A stretch of DNA of 36,710 nucleotides from an uncultured Succinivibrio sp. (lineage in GTDB: Bacteria > Pseudomonadota > Gammaproteobacteria > Enterobacterales > Succinivibrionaceae): contig CAAGLL010000062.1 of assembly GCA_900770725.1 (NCBI GenBank), positions 1 to 36,710 of the forward strand. Direction: 5' to 3'. Positions 1 through 8,039 of the stretch are shown piece after piece. Position numbers and translations under genes: made by a program. The notes beneath the pieces were generated by a model. It did no database searches. It had not been told where the DNA came from and saw only the letters and a program-made list of their open reading frames with translations. The stretch's first letter is position 1. Each line of letters starts with the position of its first letter.

Positions 1-141
1 GAGATGGTGATGCCGGGCGACAACTGCGACATGACTGTTACGCTGATCCACCCTGTGGCGATGAACCAGGGCGAGCGCTTCGCCATCCGCGAGGGCGGCA
101 AGACTGTCGGCGCCGGCGTTGTCGGCTCGATCCTCGAGTAA
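1..141 (+). CDS. tuf: Elongation factor Tu, C-terminal fragment (partial at window start)
   Basis: The frame is open from base 1 and ends at the TAA at 139-141, giving the last 46 residues of EF-Tu, the GTPase that delivers aminoacyl-tRNA to the ribosome. The segment EMVMPGDN, then TLIHPVAMNQGERFAIREGG, then KTVGAGVV is the beta-barrel domain 3 signature, nearly the same as the E. coli protein. The last residues, GSILE, differ from the E. coli ending. The 5' part lies outside the window, so the upstream context (str operon or an isolated tuf copy) cannot be seen. A strong terminator follows, so the gene ends its transcription unit. Confidence 0.97.
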   Translation, partial: EMVMPGDNCDMTVTLIHPVAMNQGERFAIREGGKTVGAGVVGSILE

Positions 142-161
142 TCGCCTGATAGCGTGAAATG

Positions 162-195
162 ATCCCGCCTCCGCAAGGGGGCGGGATTTTTCTTT
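162..195 (+). terminator. Rho-independent terminator after tuf
   Basis: ATCCCGCC (162-169) pairs with GGCGGGAT (180-187) around a 10-nt loop and runs into TTTTCTTT. This is a canonical intrinsic terminator separating tuf from the phosphate module. Confidence 0.9.
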
Positions 196-318
196 GCCCT
201 GCAAAAACTAGTATGTAAGACTGTGCGACAAACGTGCAAGTGCCTTGAATGGCCTTGCAAATATTTTGGATAACAAAAATTTGGCGGACAGGATGCGGCG
301 GGATTTCAAGGAAGCCGA

Positions 319-358
319 CTTTACACAAACTTAACAAAGGCGCAGGGGAGCCTTAACA
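319..358 (+). promoter_or_regulatory. Candidate Pho operator (11-bp phased TTAACA-type repeats) ahead of pstS
   Basis: TTTACA at 320-325 and TTAACA at 331-336 are direct repeats exactly 11 bp apart. A third copy, TTAACA at 353-358, lies 22 bp further on, so all three share one 11-bp phase. PhoB/PhoP-family regulators bind direct repeats with this period. The hexamer looks more like the TTAACA half-site known for Gram-positive PhoP than the enterobacterial CTGTCAT. A further TTAACA at 391-396 is out of phase and overlaps the pstS ribosome site. I see no convincing -10 box. Binding is inferred from spacing and from the pst/pho genes downstream. Confidence 0.5.
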
Positions 359-410
359 GGGCCCCCGTAACCTGAATGCGCTGAAAGAAATTAACAGGAG
401 TCAGTTCATC

Positions 411-1208
411 ATGAAGTTTTCAAAGATTTTCGGCGCAGTGTTGGTTGCAGCTGGCATCGCCGCCAGCGCCCAGGCTTCCGCAGGCACCGTCTCCACCGAT
501 GGCTCTACCTCTATGGAGAAGCTCGTCGGCGTGCTCTCCGAGTCGTTCATGGCCAAGAACAGCGGCATCAACGTCACCTACAACCCGACTGGCTCGGGCT
601 CGGGCATCCAGGCTGCCACCGACGGCCGTTGCGACATCGGCCTGTCCTCGCGCGCCCTGAAGCCCGCCGAGGCCGAGAAGCTCGTCGGCACCACTGTCGC
701 CCTCGACGGCATCGTGATGATCGTGAACAAGCAGAACAAGGTCAACGACCTGAGCCTTGAGCAGATCGCCAAGGTCTACACCGGCGAGGTCTCCAACTGG
801 AAGGACCTGGGCGGCGCTGACGCCCCGATCGTCCTCATCGGCCGCGAGGCCGGCTCGGGCACCCGCGACGGTTTCGAGAGTGTTACCGGCACCAAGGAGA
901 AGTGCAAGTACCGCCAGGAGCTGACCTCCACCGGCGACGTCATCACCACCGTCTCCCAGAACCCCAACGCCATCGGCTACGCCTCGCTCTCCGCGGTCAA
1001 CGACTCGGTCAAGGGCCTGACCGTCGGCGGCGTCAAGGCTGACGAGGCCACGGTCAAGGATGGCTCCTACAAGCTGCAGCGCCCGTTCGTCTACGTGACC
1101 CAGAAGGGCAAGAAGCTCAGCGCCGACGCCCAGAAGTTCTTCGACTACTCCTTCTCGGATGAGGCCAAGCCCCTGTTCGACAAGGCCGGCGTCGTGTTCG
1201 CCAAGTAA
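411..1208 (+). CDS. pstS: PstS, phosphate-binding protein of the Pst ABC transporter
   Basis: This is the periplasmic phosphate receptor that hands phosphate to the PstCA channel. The 265-residue protein opens with a Sec signal peptide (MKFSKIF, hydrophobic core to about residue 20, likely cleavage after ASA near 24). It carries the family motifs DGSTSM, NPTGSGSGI, DIGLSSRALK and GREAGSGTRDGF, the serine/threonine/arginine-rich loops that hold phosphate. No lipobox cysteine is seen, so the protein should be soluble in the periplasm. At 265 aa it is well below the roughly 346 aa of E. coli PstS and near the size of the shorter PstS class common in Gram-positive bacteria. The ATG at 411 has an AGGAG ribosome site at 396-400. 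An attenuator-like terminator separates it from pstC, which should leave pstS mRNA in excess. Confidence 0.95.
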   Translation: MKFSKIFGAVLVAAGIAASAQASAGTVSTDGSTSMEKLVGVLSESFMAKNSGINVTYNPTGSGSGIQAATDGRCDIGLSSRALKPAEAEKLVGTTVALDGIVMIVNKQNKVNDLSLEQIAKVYTGEVSNWKDLGGADAPIVLIGREAGSGTRDGFESVTGTKEKCKYRQELTSTGDVITTVSQNPNAIGYASLSAVNDSVKGLTVGGVKADEATVKDGSYKLQRPFVYVTQKGKKLSADAQKFFDYSFSDEAKPLFDKAGVVFAK

Positions 1209-1222
1209 TTCCGGCTAAACCC

Positions 1223-1255
1223 AGGGCAGGCCACCATCCGGGCCTGCCCTTTTTG
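1223..1255 (+). terminator. Terminator/attenuator between pstS and pstC
   Basis: AGGGCAGGCC (1223-1232) and GGCCTGCCCT (1241-1250) form a perfect 10-bp stem with an 8-nt loop, followed by TTTTT. Because no separate promoter is evident before pstC at 1273, this probably works as a partial terminator that raises binding protein over permease. Confidence 0.85.
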
Positions 1256-1272
1256 CAGGCGGAAATAAAAAT

Positions 1273-2154
1273 ATGTTTGAGGCTCACAAGAAATTCATCA
1301 ACACCGAGAAGATCGCCTACTGGATCTTCCTGGTGCTGGGCGTCATGAACGTCGGCTTCGTGCTGATGATCTGCGTCTACCTCCTGATCGCGGGAACGCC
1401 GGCGATCGTGAAGGTCGGCCCCATCGACTTCCTCTTCGGGACGACCTGGGCGTCCACGGCGGCGCAGCCCAAGTTCGGGATCCTGCCGTTCATCCTCACT
1501 TCCATCTACGGCACCATAGGAGCCATCGTCATCGGCCTGCCGCTGGGGTTCTTCTCGGCCGTCTACCTCGCGAAGATGGCCCCCAAGAAGGTCAAGGCGA
1601 CGGTCGAGCCCATGGTCGACCTGCTCGCCGGCATCCCCTCGGTGGTCTACGGCTTCATCGGCATGCTGGTGCTCGTCCCCGGGATCAGGACCTTGTTCGG
1701 GCTGCCTGACGGCTCGGGGCTGCTGGCGGCCATCATCGTGCTGGCCATCATGATCCTGCCTTCGATCATCAAGGTCTCCATCACCGCCATCGAGGCGGTG
1801 CCCGAGGAGTACACGCTGGGTTCGCTGGCGCTCGGCGCCAACAAGGTCGAGACGATCTTCCGGGTCGTGGTGCCTGCCGCGCGCAGCGGCATCAGCGCCG
1901 CGGTCGTGCTGGGCGTCGGAAGGGCCATCGGCGAGGCCATGGCGGTCATGATGGTCGCCGGCAACGCGGCCAACATGCCTGACTCGCTCTTCCAGAGCGT
2001 GCGCTTCCTCACCACCGCGGTCGCCTCCGAGATGTCCTACTCGTCGGGCCTGCAGCGCGAGGCGCTCTTCTCGATCGCCCTGGTGCTGTTCGCCTTCATC
2101 ATGGTCATAAACGGCATCCTCAACATGCTGCTCAAGAAGGGGATCAAGCGCTGA
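1273..2154 (+). CDS. pstC: PstC, phosphate ABC transporter permease
   Basis: This is one of two inner-membrane subunits that form the phosphate channel with PstA. The 293-residue protein has a short cytoplasmic start, a first membrane helix near residues 16-40, and a six-helix core. Family motifs are LAGIPSVVYGFIGM in the middle and the EAA-type coupling loop around AIEAVPEEYTLGSLALGA, which docks on PstB. The ATG at 1273 follows a weak purine-rich stretch. Its stop shares one base with the start of pstA (TGATG), so the two permeases are translationally coupled and should be made in equal amounts. Length and motifs are normal for the family. Confidence 0.95.
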   Translation: MFEAHKKFINTEKIAYWIFLVLGVMNVGFVLMICVYLLIAGTPAIVKVGPIDFLFGTTWASTAAQPKFGILPFILTSIYGTIGAIVIGLPLGFFSAVYLAKMAPKKVKATVEPMVDLLAGIPSVVYGFIGMLVLVPGIRTLFGLPDGSGLLAAIIVLAIMILPSIIKVSITAIEAVPEEYTLGSLALGANKVETIFRVVVPAARSGISAAVVLGVGRAIGEAMAVMMVAGNAANMPDSLFQSVRFLTTAVASEMSYSSGLQREALFSIALVLFAFIMVINGILNMLLKKGIKR

Positions 2155-3011
2155 TGTCTGTCTCATCCACCAAAAGGAAGATCTACAAGGCGACCATGCT
2201 GTCGCTGTCGAACATCTGCATGGCGATCACGATCGCGCTGGTGTTCTTCCTCATCATCTACATCTTCGTGAAGTCAGTCCCGTACTTCAGCTGGGAGCTG
2301 CTGTCCACCTCGCCTTCGTACTTGAAGGGCACCATCGGCGTGCTGCCTGACATCATGAACACCATCTACATCATCTTCATGGCGCTGGTGCTCGTGCTGC
2401 CGATGGGCGTGGGCACGGCCATCTACCTGAACGAGTACTCGAACCGCCCGAAGGTCGAGAAGGCCATCGAGTACTGCATCGAGACGCTCGCGGGCATCCC
2501 GTCGATCATCTACGGCCTCGTGGGCATGCTGGTGTTCTGCCAGTTCATGGGGCTCCAGACCTCGCTGCTCGCCGGCGCCCTCACGCTCATGATCATGAAC
2601 CTGCCCACCATCATCAGGACGACGCAGGAGTCGCTCAAGACCGTGCCGCAGAGCTACCGCGAAGGCGCCTTCGGCCTGGGCGCTGCCAAGTGGCGCGTCA
2701 TCAGGACCGTGGTGCTCCCCTGCTGCATCGACGGCATCGTCACCGGCTGCATCCTCGCGGTCGGCCGCATGATGGGCGAGTCGGCGGCGCTGCTGTTCAC
2801 CGCAGGCTTCGCGCACAACTTAAACGGCTTCTTCGACGCCATGCATTCGGCGGGCGCCACCCTGACCGTGGCCCTCTACGTGTATGCCAAGGAGCAGGGG
2901 CGCTTTGACGTCGCATTCGTCATCGCCGCCATCCTCATGCTCATGAGCCTCGTCATCAACATCACCGCGACGGTGCTGGCCCGCCGCATCCAGAAGAGAA
3001 AAGGTGCATAA
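2154..3011 (+). CDS. pstA: PstA, phosphate ABC transporter permease
   Basis: This is the second channel subunit of the phosphate importer. The 285-residue protein has six predicted membrane helices. It repeats the PstC signature as LAGIPSIIYGLVGM and carries the EAA loop SLKTVPQSYREGAFGLGA, the contact site for PstB. It starts inside the TGATG overlap with pstC and ends three bases before pstB, so the genes form one tightly packed operon. The C-terminus is a basic tail (RRIQKRKGA), as expected for a cytoplasmic end. No truncation or missing motif is seen. Confidence 0.95.
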   Translation: MSVSSTKRKIYKATMLSLSNICMAITIALVFFLIIYIFVKSVPYFSWELLSTSPSYLKGTIGVLPDIMNTIYIIFMALVLVLPMGVGTAIYLNEYSNRPKVEKAIEYCIETLAGIPSIIYGLVGMLVFCQFMGLQTSLLAGALTLMIMNLPTIIRTTQESLKTVPQSYREGAFGLGAAKWRVIRTVVLPCCIDGIVTGCILAVGRMMGESAALLFTAGFAHNLNGFFDAMHSAGATLTVALYVYAKEQGRFDVAFVIAAILMLMSLVINITATVLARRIQKRKGA

Positions 3012-3014
3012 ACC

Positions 3015-3800
3015 ATGTCGGAAAACAACGCTAAGGCAGCCTCTGAAGGGAACATCTTCACCGTCAGGAAGTTCAACCTCTGGTACGGCGACCACCATGC
3101 GCTCCACAACATCAACATGGACATCAAGGAGCACACCATCACGGCCCTGATCGGCCCGTCGGGGTGCGGCAAGTCCACGTTCATCCGCAACTTAAACCGC
3201 ATGAACGACCTCATCCCCTCGACCAAGCTCGAGGGCAGCATCCTCTACAACAACGAGGAGCTGGTGAACTCCGACATCGACGTGTCGAAGCTGCGCAAGG
3301 AGGTGGGCATGGTCTTCCAGAAGCCCAACCCCTTCCCGATGAGCATCTACGACAACATCGCCTACGGCCCCAGGACCCACGGCGTGCGCAACCGCGCCAA
3401 GCTCGACAGCCTCGTCACCGAGTCGCTCAAGTCGGCGGCCATCTACGAGGAGGTCAAGGACCGCATGAACTCCTCGGCGCTGGGCCTCTCCGGCGGCCAG
3501 CAGCAGAGGCTGTGCATCGCCAGGGCGCTGGCGGTGCAGCCGCGCGTGCTGCTCATGGACGAGCCGACCTCCGCGCTCGACCCGATCTCCACTGGCAAGA
3601 TCGAGGAGCTGGCCATGCAGCTCAAGGAAAAGTACACGATCGTGATCGTGACCCACAACATGCAGCAGGCGCTGCGCATCTCCGACTACACGGCTTTCTT
3701 CCTGCTTGGCGATCTCGTCGAGTTCGGGCCGACGGAGAAGATCTTCACCAAGCCCGAGGACAAGAGGACCGAGGACTACATCACCGGGAGGTTCGGTTAA
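3015..3800 (+). CDS. pstB: PstB, phosphate ABC transporter ATPase
   Basis: This is the cytoplasmic ATPase that powers phosphate import. The 261-residue protein has Walker A GPSGCGKST at about residues 47-55, the Q-loop in MVFQKPNPFPMSIYDN, the ABC signature LSGGQQQR, Walker B VLLMDEPTSALDP, and the switch histidine in VTHNMQQA. NLWYGDHHAL near the N-terminus and the KPNPFPMSIYDNIAYG segment are specific to PstB rather than other ABC ATPases. It starts 3 bases after pstA and is followed 2 bases later by phoU. Length and motifs are normal (E. coli PstB is about 257 aa). Confidence 0.97.
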   Translation: MSENNAKAASEGNIFTVRKFNLWYGDHHALHNINMDIKEHTITALIGPSGCGKSTFIRNLNRMNDLIPSTKLEGSILYNNEELVNSDIDVSKLRKEVGMVFQKPNPFPMSIYDNIAYGPRTHGVRNRAKLDSLVTESLKSAAIYEEVKDRMNSSALGLSGGQQQRLCIARALAVQPRVLLMDEPTSALDPISTGKIEELAMQLKEKYTIVIVTHNMQQALRISDYTAFFLLGDLVEFGPTEKIFTKPEDKRTEDYITGRFG

Positions 3801-3802
3801 AA

Positions 3803-4450
3803 ATGAGAGAGAAATTCGACGAGCAGCTCGACGAGCTGAACAAGCAGTTCATCCTCCTCGGTTCCGTCTGCGAGAAGAACATCGCCAAGGACGCCGAGGC
3901 CATACGCAACCACGACCGCGAGGAGGCCCTCTCGGTGTTCAACCAGGAATACGAGCTCAACAACCGCGGGCGCGACATCGAGAGGCTCTGCCTCTCGCTC
4001 ATACTGCGCCAGCAGCCGGTGGCGAGCGACCTCAGGCTCGTCTCGGGCGTGCTCAAGATGGTCACCGATCTCGACCGCATCGGCGCCCAGGCCGGCGACA
4101 TCGCCGAGATCATCATGAAGTACGACTTCAGCCACAAGGGCGAGGATCAGGATCTCCTGCTCAAGATGGCCGACGAGTGCGTCAAGGTGCTGCACGCGGC
4201 CATCGACGCCTATGTAAGGCTCGATCAGAAGACCGCCGAGGAGGTGCTGCGCATGGACGACAGCGTCGACCAGTACTTCGCGATGGTCAAGGAGGCGATC
4301 ATCCAGGAGGTCTCGCGCTCCGAGGCCCCCAAGATCTCCTTCGACGTGATCCTTATGGCAAAATACCTCGAGCGCATCGGCGACCACTGCTGCAACATCG
4401 CGCAGTGGGTGCTCTACATCATTACCGGCAAGCAGCCTGGAACCAGGTGA
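3803..4450 (+). CDS. phoU: PhoU, phosphate signalling regulator
   Basis: PhoU links the Pst transporter to the PhoR kinase and keeps Pho signalling off when phosphate is plentiful. I place the start at the ATG at 3803 (MREKFDEQLDELN), two bases after the pstB stop, which gives 215 residues. A much longer open frame upstream is only a shadow of pstB. Two PhoU helical repeats are visible. The second has the usual metal-binding motif YLERIGDHCCNIAQW. The first reads DLDRIGAQAGDIAEI, where the last acidic ligand of the usual ERIGD motif is alanine. The protein is shorter than E. coli PhoU (about 240 aa) and nearer to Gram-positive forms. It is co-transcribed with pstB and phoB. Confidence 0.93.
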   Translation: MREKFDEQLDELNKQFILLGSVCEKNIAKDAEAIRNHDREEALSVFNQEYELNNRGRDIERLCLSLILRQQPVASDLRLVSGVLKMVTDLDRIGAQAGDIAEIIMKYDFSHKGEDQDLLLKMADECVKVLHAAIDAYVRLDQKTAEEVLRMDDSVDQYFAMVKEAIIQEVSRSEAPKISFDVILMAKYLERIGDHCCNIAQWVLYIITGKQPGTR

Positions 4451-4456
4451 GGCGAC

Positions 4457-5125
<669 letters not shown>

Positions 5126-6838
5126 TTGCTCAGGTGGAGGATCTTCTGGGGGATATTCGTGTCCTCCCTCATGGTGATGCTCATCGCCACCGCGGCGGTG
5201 ATCCTGGTCTCATCGGGGATCAGCGGCCAGAACGAGCGCCACGAGCTTGAGGCGTACACCCACAACCTGGGATCGCTCGTAGCCGAAGGCGGCCCTGGCA
5301 GCCTCGCCTCGCTCAAGGCCTTCCCCTTCCGCGTCACGCTCATCGAGCCTGACGGCAAGGTGTCGTTCGACAGCTCCGCCGACGCCTCCTCGATGGGCAA
5401 CCACCTCAAGCGCAAGGAGGTCCAGGAGGCCCTGGTCAAGGGCGCCGGATCGGATGCGCGCTACTCCCAGACCCTCTCGGTGCGCACGCACTACTTCGCG
5501 CTGCGCCTCAAAAGCGGGCAGGTGCTGCGCTGCGCCTACTCCGTGGACACGGTGTTCCGGGGCCTGGGCACGCTGCTCTCCTACCTCGCGCTCATCGTCA
5601 TCGCCTCGGCCGTGATCTCCTGCATGGCCGCGCGCCACATCGCCCGCCGCATCACCGAGCCATTGAACCGCATCGACCTCGACCACCCGCTTGAGAACGA
5701 CATCTACGATGAGATGACGCCGCTTCTGGAGCGCATCGCCAGCCAGCAGCGCCATATCGCCGCGCAGCTTGAGAAGATAAGGGGCCAGTCCGAGGAGCTT
5801 GGCGCGGTCACCTCGAACATGACCGAGGGGCTGGTGATCCTGAACGCCGTGGGCGAGGTCCTGAGCATCAACAACTCGGCCATGCGCATCCTGGGGGCGG
5901 ACGGCTCGTGCGTGGGGCACAGCTTCCTGGCCGTGGACCGCTCGGACTACGTGCGCCAGCTCTTCGAGGAGGGGAAGGGCGAGCGCAGCCGCAGCTCCGA
6001 GTTCGAGCGCGGCGGTCAGATCTACAAGGTCTTCTTCAACCGCGTGGGATCGGAGAGCGAGCTGCACGGCTACGCGCTCATCTACATCGACGTGACCGCC
6101 GCACGCCAGGCCGAGAGGCAGCGCCAGGAGTTCACCGCGAACGTCTCCCACGAGCTCAAGACCCCGCTGCAGTCGATAATCGGCGCGGCCGAGCTCCTGG
6201 AGTCCGGCCTCGTGAAGGAGGCCGACCGGGAGGACTTCTACCGCCGCATCGGCAGGCAGGGTCACGCGCTTCTGGGCATGATCAACGACATCATCTTCCT
6301 CTCGCGCCTGGACGAGGGCAGGGCGCGCGAGAGCATGGAGGATCTTGACGTGGCGTCAGTGTGCCGCGAGGCCTTCAGGGTGCTCGACGACAAGGCCTCG
6401 CAAAAGGGGATCAGGCTCGAGCTTGAAGGCTCGTGCGCGCCGTTTCGCGGGATCTACCGCTACCTCTACGAGCTGGTGTTCAACCTCTCGGAGAACGCGG
6501 TCAAGTACGGGCGCGAGGGCGGCTACGTCAGGGTGTCGCTCTCCGATCTCGAGGGCGGCGGCTGCCTCATCAGGGTCTCCGACAACGGCATGGGCATCCC
6601 GCCTGCCGATCAGGAGCACGTCTTCGAGCGCTTCTACCGCGTCGACAAGAGCCACTCCAAGCGCTCCGAGGGCACGGGATTGGGCCTCTCAATCGTAAAG
6701 CGCGTCGCGATGTTCTTCGGGGGGAGCGTTAATCTGGAGAGCGAGGCGGGGCGCGGCAGCACCTTCACCGTGGCCCTCCCCGGCCGGCGCGAGGGCGTCA
6801 GCGGTGAGAACGGCGGCGCAAAACCGCAAGGCGCCTGA
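5126..6838 (+). CDS. phoR: PhoR-type sensor histidine kinase with periplasmic and PAS domains
   Basis: This membrane kinase is expected to phosphorylate the adjacent PhoB in response to phosphate signals. I start it at TTG 5126, directly after the phoB TGA, because GGAGGAGG lies just upstream and the next internal ATG would cut into the first membrane helix. The 570 residues contain TM1 (about 10-29), an extracytoplasmic sensor region (30-147), TM2 (148-168), a short HAMP-like linker with ITEPLNRIDLDHPLEND, a coiled region, a PAS domain (about 225-325), the dimerisation domain with H342 in ANVSHELKTPLQ, and a HATPase domain with SENAVKYG, SDNGMGIP and GTGLGLSIVKR. E. coli PhoR lacks the large extracytoplasmic domain. 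This layout matches Gram-positive PhoR/WalK-like kinases. Confidence 0.9.
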   Translation: MLRWRIFWGIFVSSLMVMLIATAAVILVSSGISGQNERHELEAYTHNLGSLVAEGGPGSLASLKAFPFRVTLIEPDGKVSFDSSADASSMGNHLKRKEVQEALVKGAGSDARYSQTLSVRTHYFALRLKSGQVLRCAYSVDTVFRGLGTLLSYLALIVIASAVISCMAARHIARRITEPLNRIDLDHPLENDIYDEMTPLLERIASQQRHIAAQLEKIRGQSEELGAVTSNMTEGLVILNAVGEVLSINNSAMRILGADGSCVGHSFLAVDRSDYVRQLFEEGKGERSRSSEFERGGQIYKVFFNRVGSESELHGYALIYIDVTAARQAERQRQEFTANVSHELKTPLQSIIGAAELLESGLVKEADREDFYRRIGRQGHALLGMINDIIFLSRLDEGRARESMEDLDVASVCREAFRVLDDKASQKGIRLELEGSCAPFRGIYRYLYELVFNLSENAVKYGREGGYVRVSLSDLEGGGCLIRVSDNGMGIPPADQEHVFERFYRVDKSHSKRSEGTGLGLSIVKRVAMFFGGSVNLESEAGRGSTFTVALPGRREGVSGENGGAKPQGA

Positions 6839-6867
6839 GCGCAACGGACGCCAACCCTGTATATTAT

Positions 6868-6890
6868 GGCCGGGCGGGCGCCCGGCCTTT
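6868..6890 (+). terminator. GC-rich hairpin after phoR, weak terminator
   Basis: GGCCGGGC (6868-6875) pairs with GCCCGGCC (6880-6887) around a 4-nt loop, followed by only TTT. It closes the pst-pho operon plausibly but imperfectly. A TATATTAT stretch just before it could instead be a -10 region for glpX, in which case the hairpin would lie at the mRNA 5' end. Confidence 0.4.
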
Positions 6891-6935
6891 CCGCATTCCG
6901 GGCCCCGGCAGTTCAAAGCTTTGGGGTAGACAACC

Positions 6936-7922
6936 ATGCAGCAGCATCTAGCAGACAAGAACATCGCCCTCGATCTGGTAAGGGTGACGGAGGCGGCGGC
7001 CCTGGCCTCCGCCGTGCAAACCGGGCGCGGGGACAAGGACGCCGTCGATCAGGCGGCCGTCAACGCCATGCGCATCGCCTTCCAGGCCCTCCACATCCGC
7101 GGCACCGTCGTCATCGGCGAGGGCGAGAAGGATCATGCGCCCATGCTCTTCAACGGCGAGAAGGTCGGCTTCGGCGACGGCCCGGAGATGGACGTCGCGG
7201 TCGATCCGGTCGACGGCACCTCCTGCGTGGCCTTCGGCAGGCCCAACGGCATGGCATCGGCAGGCCTGGCGCTCAAGGGGACCATGTTCAATCCCGGGCA
7301 CAGCTACTACTGCATGAAGCTGGTGGTGCCGCGCGAGGCCGCGGGAGTCGCGGATCTCGACGCCCCGGCAGGCGAGACTGCGGCCAAGGTCGCCAAGGCC
7401 CTCGGCAAGGGGATCGGCGAGCTCAACGTCTTCGTGCTCGACAAGCCGCGCCACGAGAAGCTGGCCTCCGAGCTGCGCGAGGCCGGCGCGCGCGTGCTGC
7501 TCCATCCTGAAGGCGACATCGCCGGCGCCCTGATGGTCGCCGATCCCTTCAGCAACGTCGACATGCTCATCGGCATCGGCGGCACGCCCGAGGCGATCAT
7601 CACCGCCTGCGGGATCAAGGGATCGGGCGCGCAGATGCTCACCCGCCTGGCTCCCAAGACCGAGGAGGAGCGCCGCAACATCGAGGAGGACGGCATCGAC
7701 CTCAAGGCCGTGCGCTCGCTTGACGATCTCGTCAAGACCGACCAGTGCTACTTCGCCTGCACCGGCGTGACCGCCGGCGAGCTGCTCGACGGGGTGCGCT
7801 ACCGCAGGGGCTACGCCATCACCCAGTCGCTCACCACCCGCGGCCGCACCGGCACCAGGAGGCTCATCCAGGCCTTCCACGACCGCAACAAGCTCTCCAA
7901 GATGAGCTCGGTCAGGTACTGA
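6936..7922 (+). CDS. glpX: Class II fructose-1,6-bisphosphatase (GlpX)
   Basis: GlpX dephosphorylates fructose-1,6-bisphosphate to fructose-6-phosphate in gluconeogenesis, in the cytoplasm. The 328-residue protein has the family segments RVTEAAALAS, AVNAMRIAFQ, IRGTVVIGEGEKDHAPMLF, VDPVDGTSCVAFG, and IGGTPEAIITACGIKGSGAQ. Metal ligands are expected in GEGE (62-64) and at D90. The E. coli motif DPIEGT appears here as DPVDGT, a glutamate-to-aspartate change at a metal ligand that also makes it resemble other sugar phosphatase folds. The ATG at 6936 follows GGGGTAGA. A terminator follows, so it is probably monocistronic. The overall match to GlpX is strong despite the substitution. Confidence 0.93.
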   Translation: MQQHLADKNIALDLVRVTEAAALASAVQTGRGDKDAVDQAAVNAMRIAFQALHIRGTVVIGEGEKDHAPMLFNGEKVGFGDGPEMDVAVDPVDGTSCVAFGRPNGMASAGLALKGTMFNPGHSYYCMKLVVPREAAGVADLDAPAGETAAKVAKALGKGIGELNVFVLDKPRHEKLASELREAGARVLLHPEGDIAGALMVADPFSNVDMLIGIGGTPEAIITACGIKGSGAQMLTRLAPKTEEERRNIEEDGIDLKAVRSLDDLVKTDQCYFACTGVTAGELLDGVRYRRGYAITQSLTTRGRTGTRRLIQAFHDRNKLSKMSSVRY

Positions 7923-7928
7923 GCCCTC

Positions 7929-7956
7929 CCTCCCCGCATCCAGGCGGGGAGGCTTT
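7929..7956 (+). terminator. Terminator after glpX
   Basis: CCTCCCCGC (7929-7937) pairs with GCGGGGAGG (7944-7952) around a 6-nt loop, followed by CTTT. This is a 9-bp GC-rich stem with a short T-tract. Confidence 0.75.
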
Positions 7957-7982
7957 CCCATCGCCGCGCGTCCTGGCGGCGG

Positions 7983-8008
7983 AAAAAAATGCCCCGCATA
8001 TGCGGGGC
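7983..8008 (-). terminator. Terminator for the minus-strand SieB-like gene
   Basis: The perfect palindrome GCCCCGCATATGCGGGGC (7991-8008) is preceded on the + strand by seven A residues (7983-7989). Read on the minus strand it is a stem-loop followed by a T-run, just past the stop of the 8040-8642 gene. Confidence 0.85.
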
Positions 8009-8039
8009 TTCAAATACATTGCAGTTAGGAAATCTTTGC

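Noticed and set aside
1117..2166. A 349-codon minus-strand frame opposite pstC
   Set aside because: It is rich in Arg, Asp, His and Gly, the usual mirror of a GC-rich gene; pstC on the other strand is certain.
3164..3802. A + strand frame that runs through pstB and into phoU
   Set aside because: Its first part is pstB read out of frame (Arg/Gln/His-rich). Only the part from ATG 3803 is a gene, phoU.
7319..7326. E. coli-type Chi octamer GCTGGTGG within glpX
   Set aside because: A single occurrence in GC-rich DNA says nothing, and the Chi sequence of this RecBCD is unknown.
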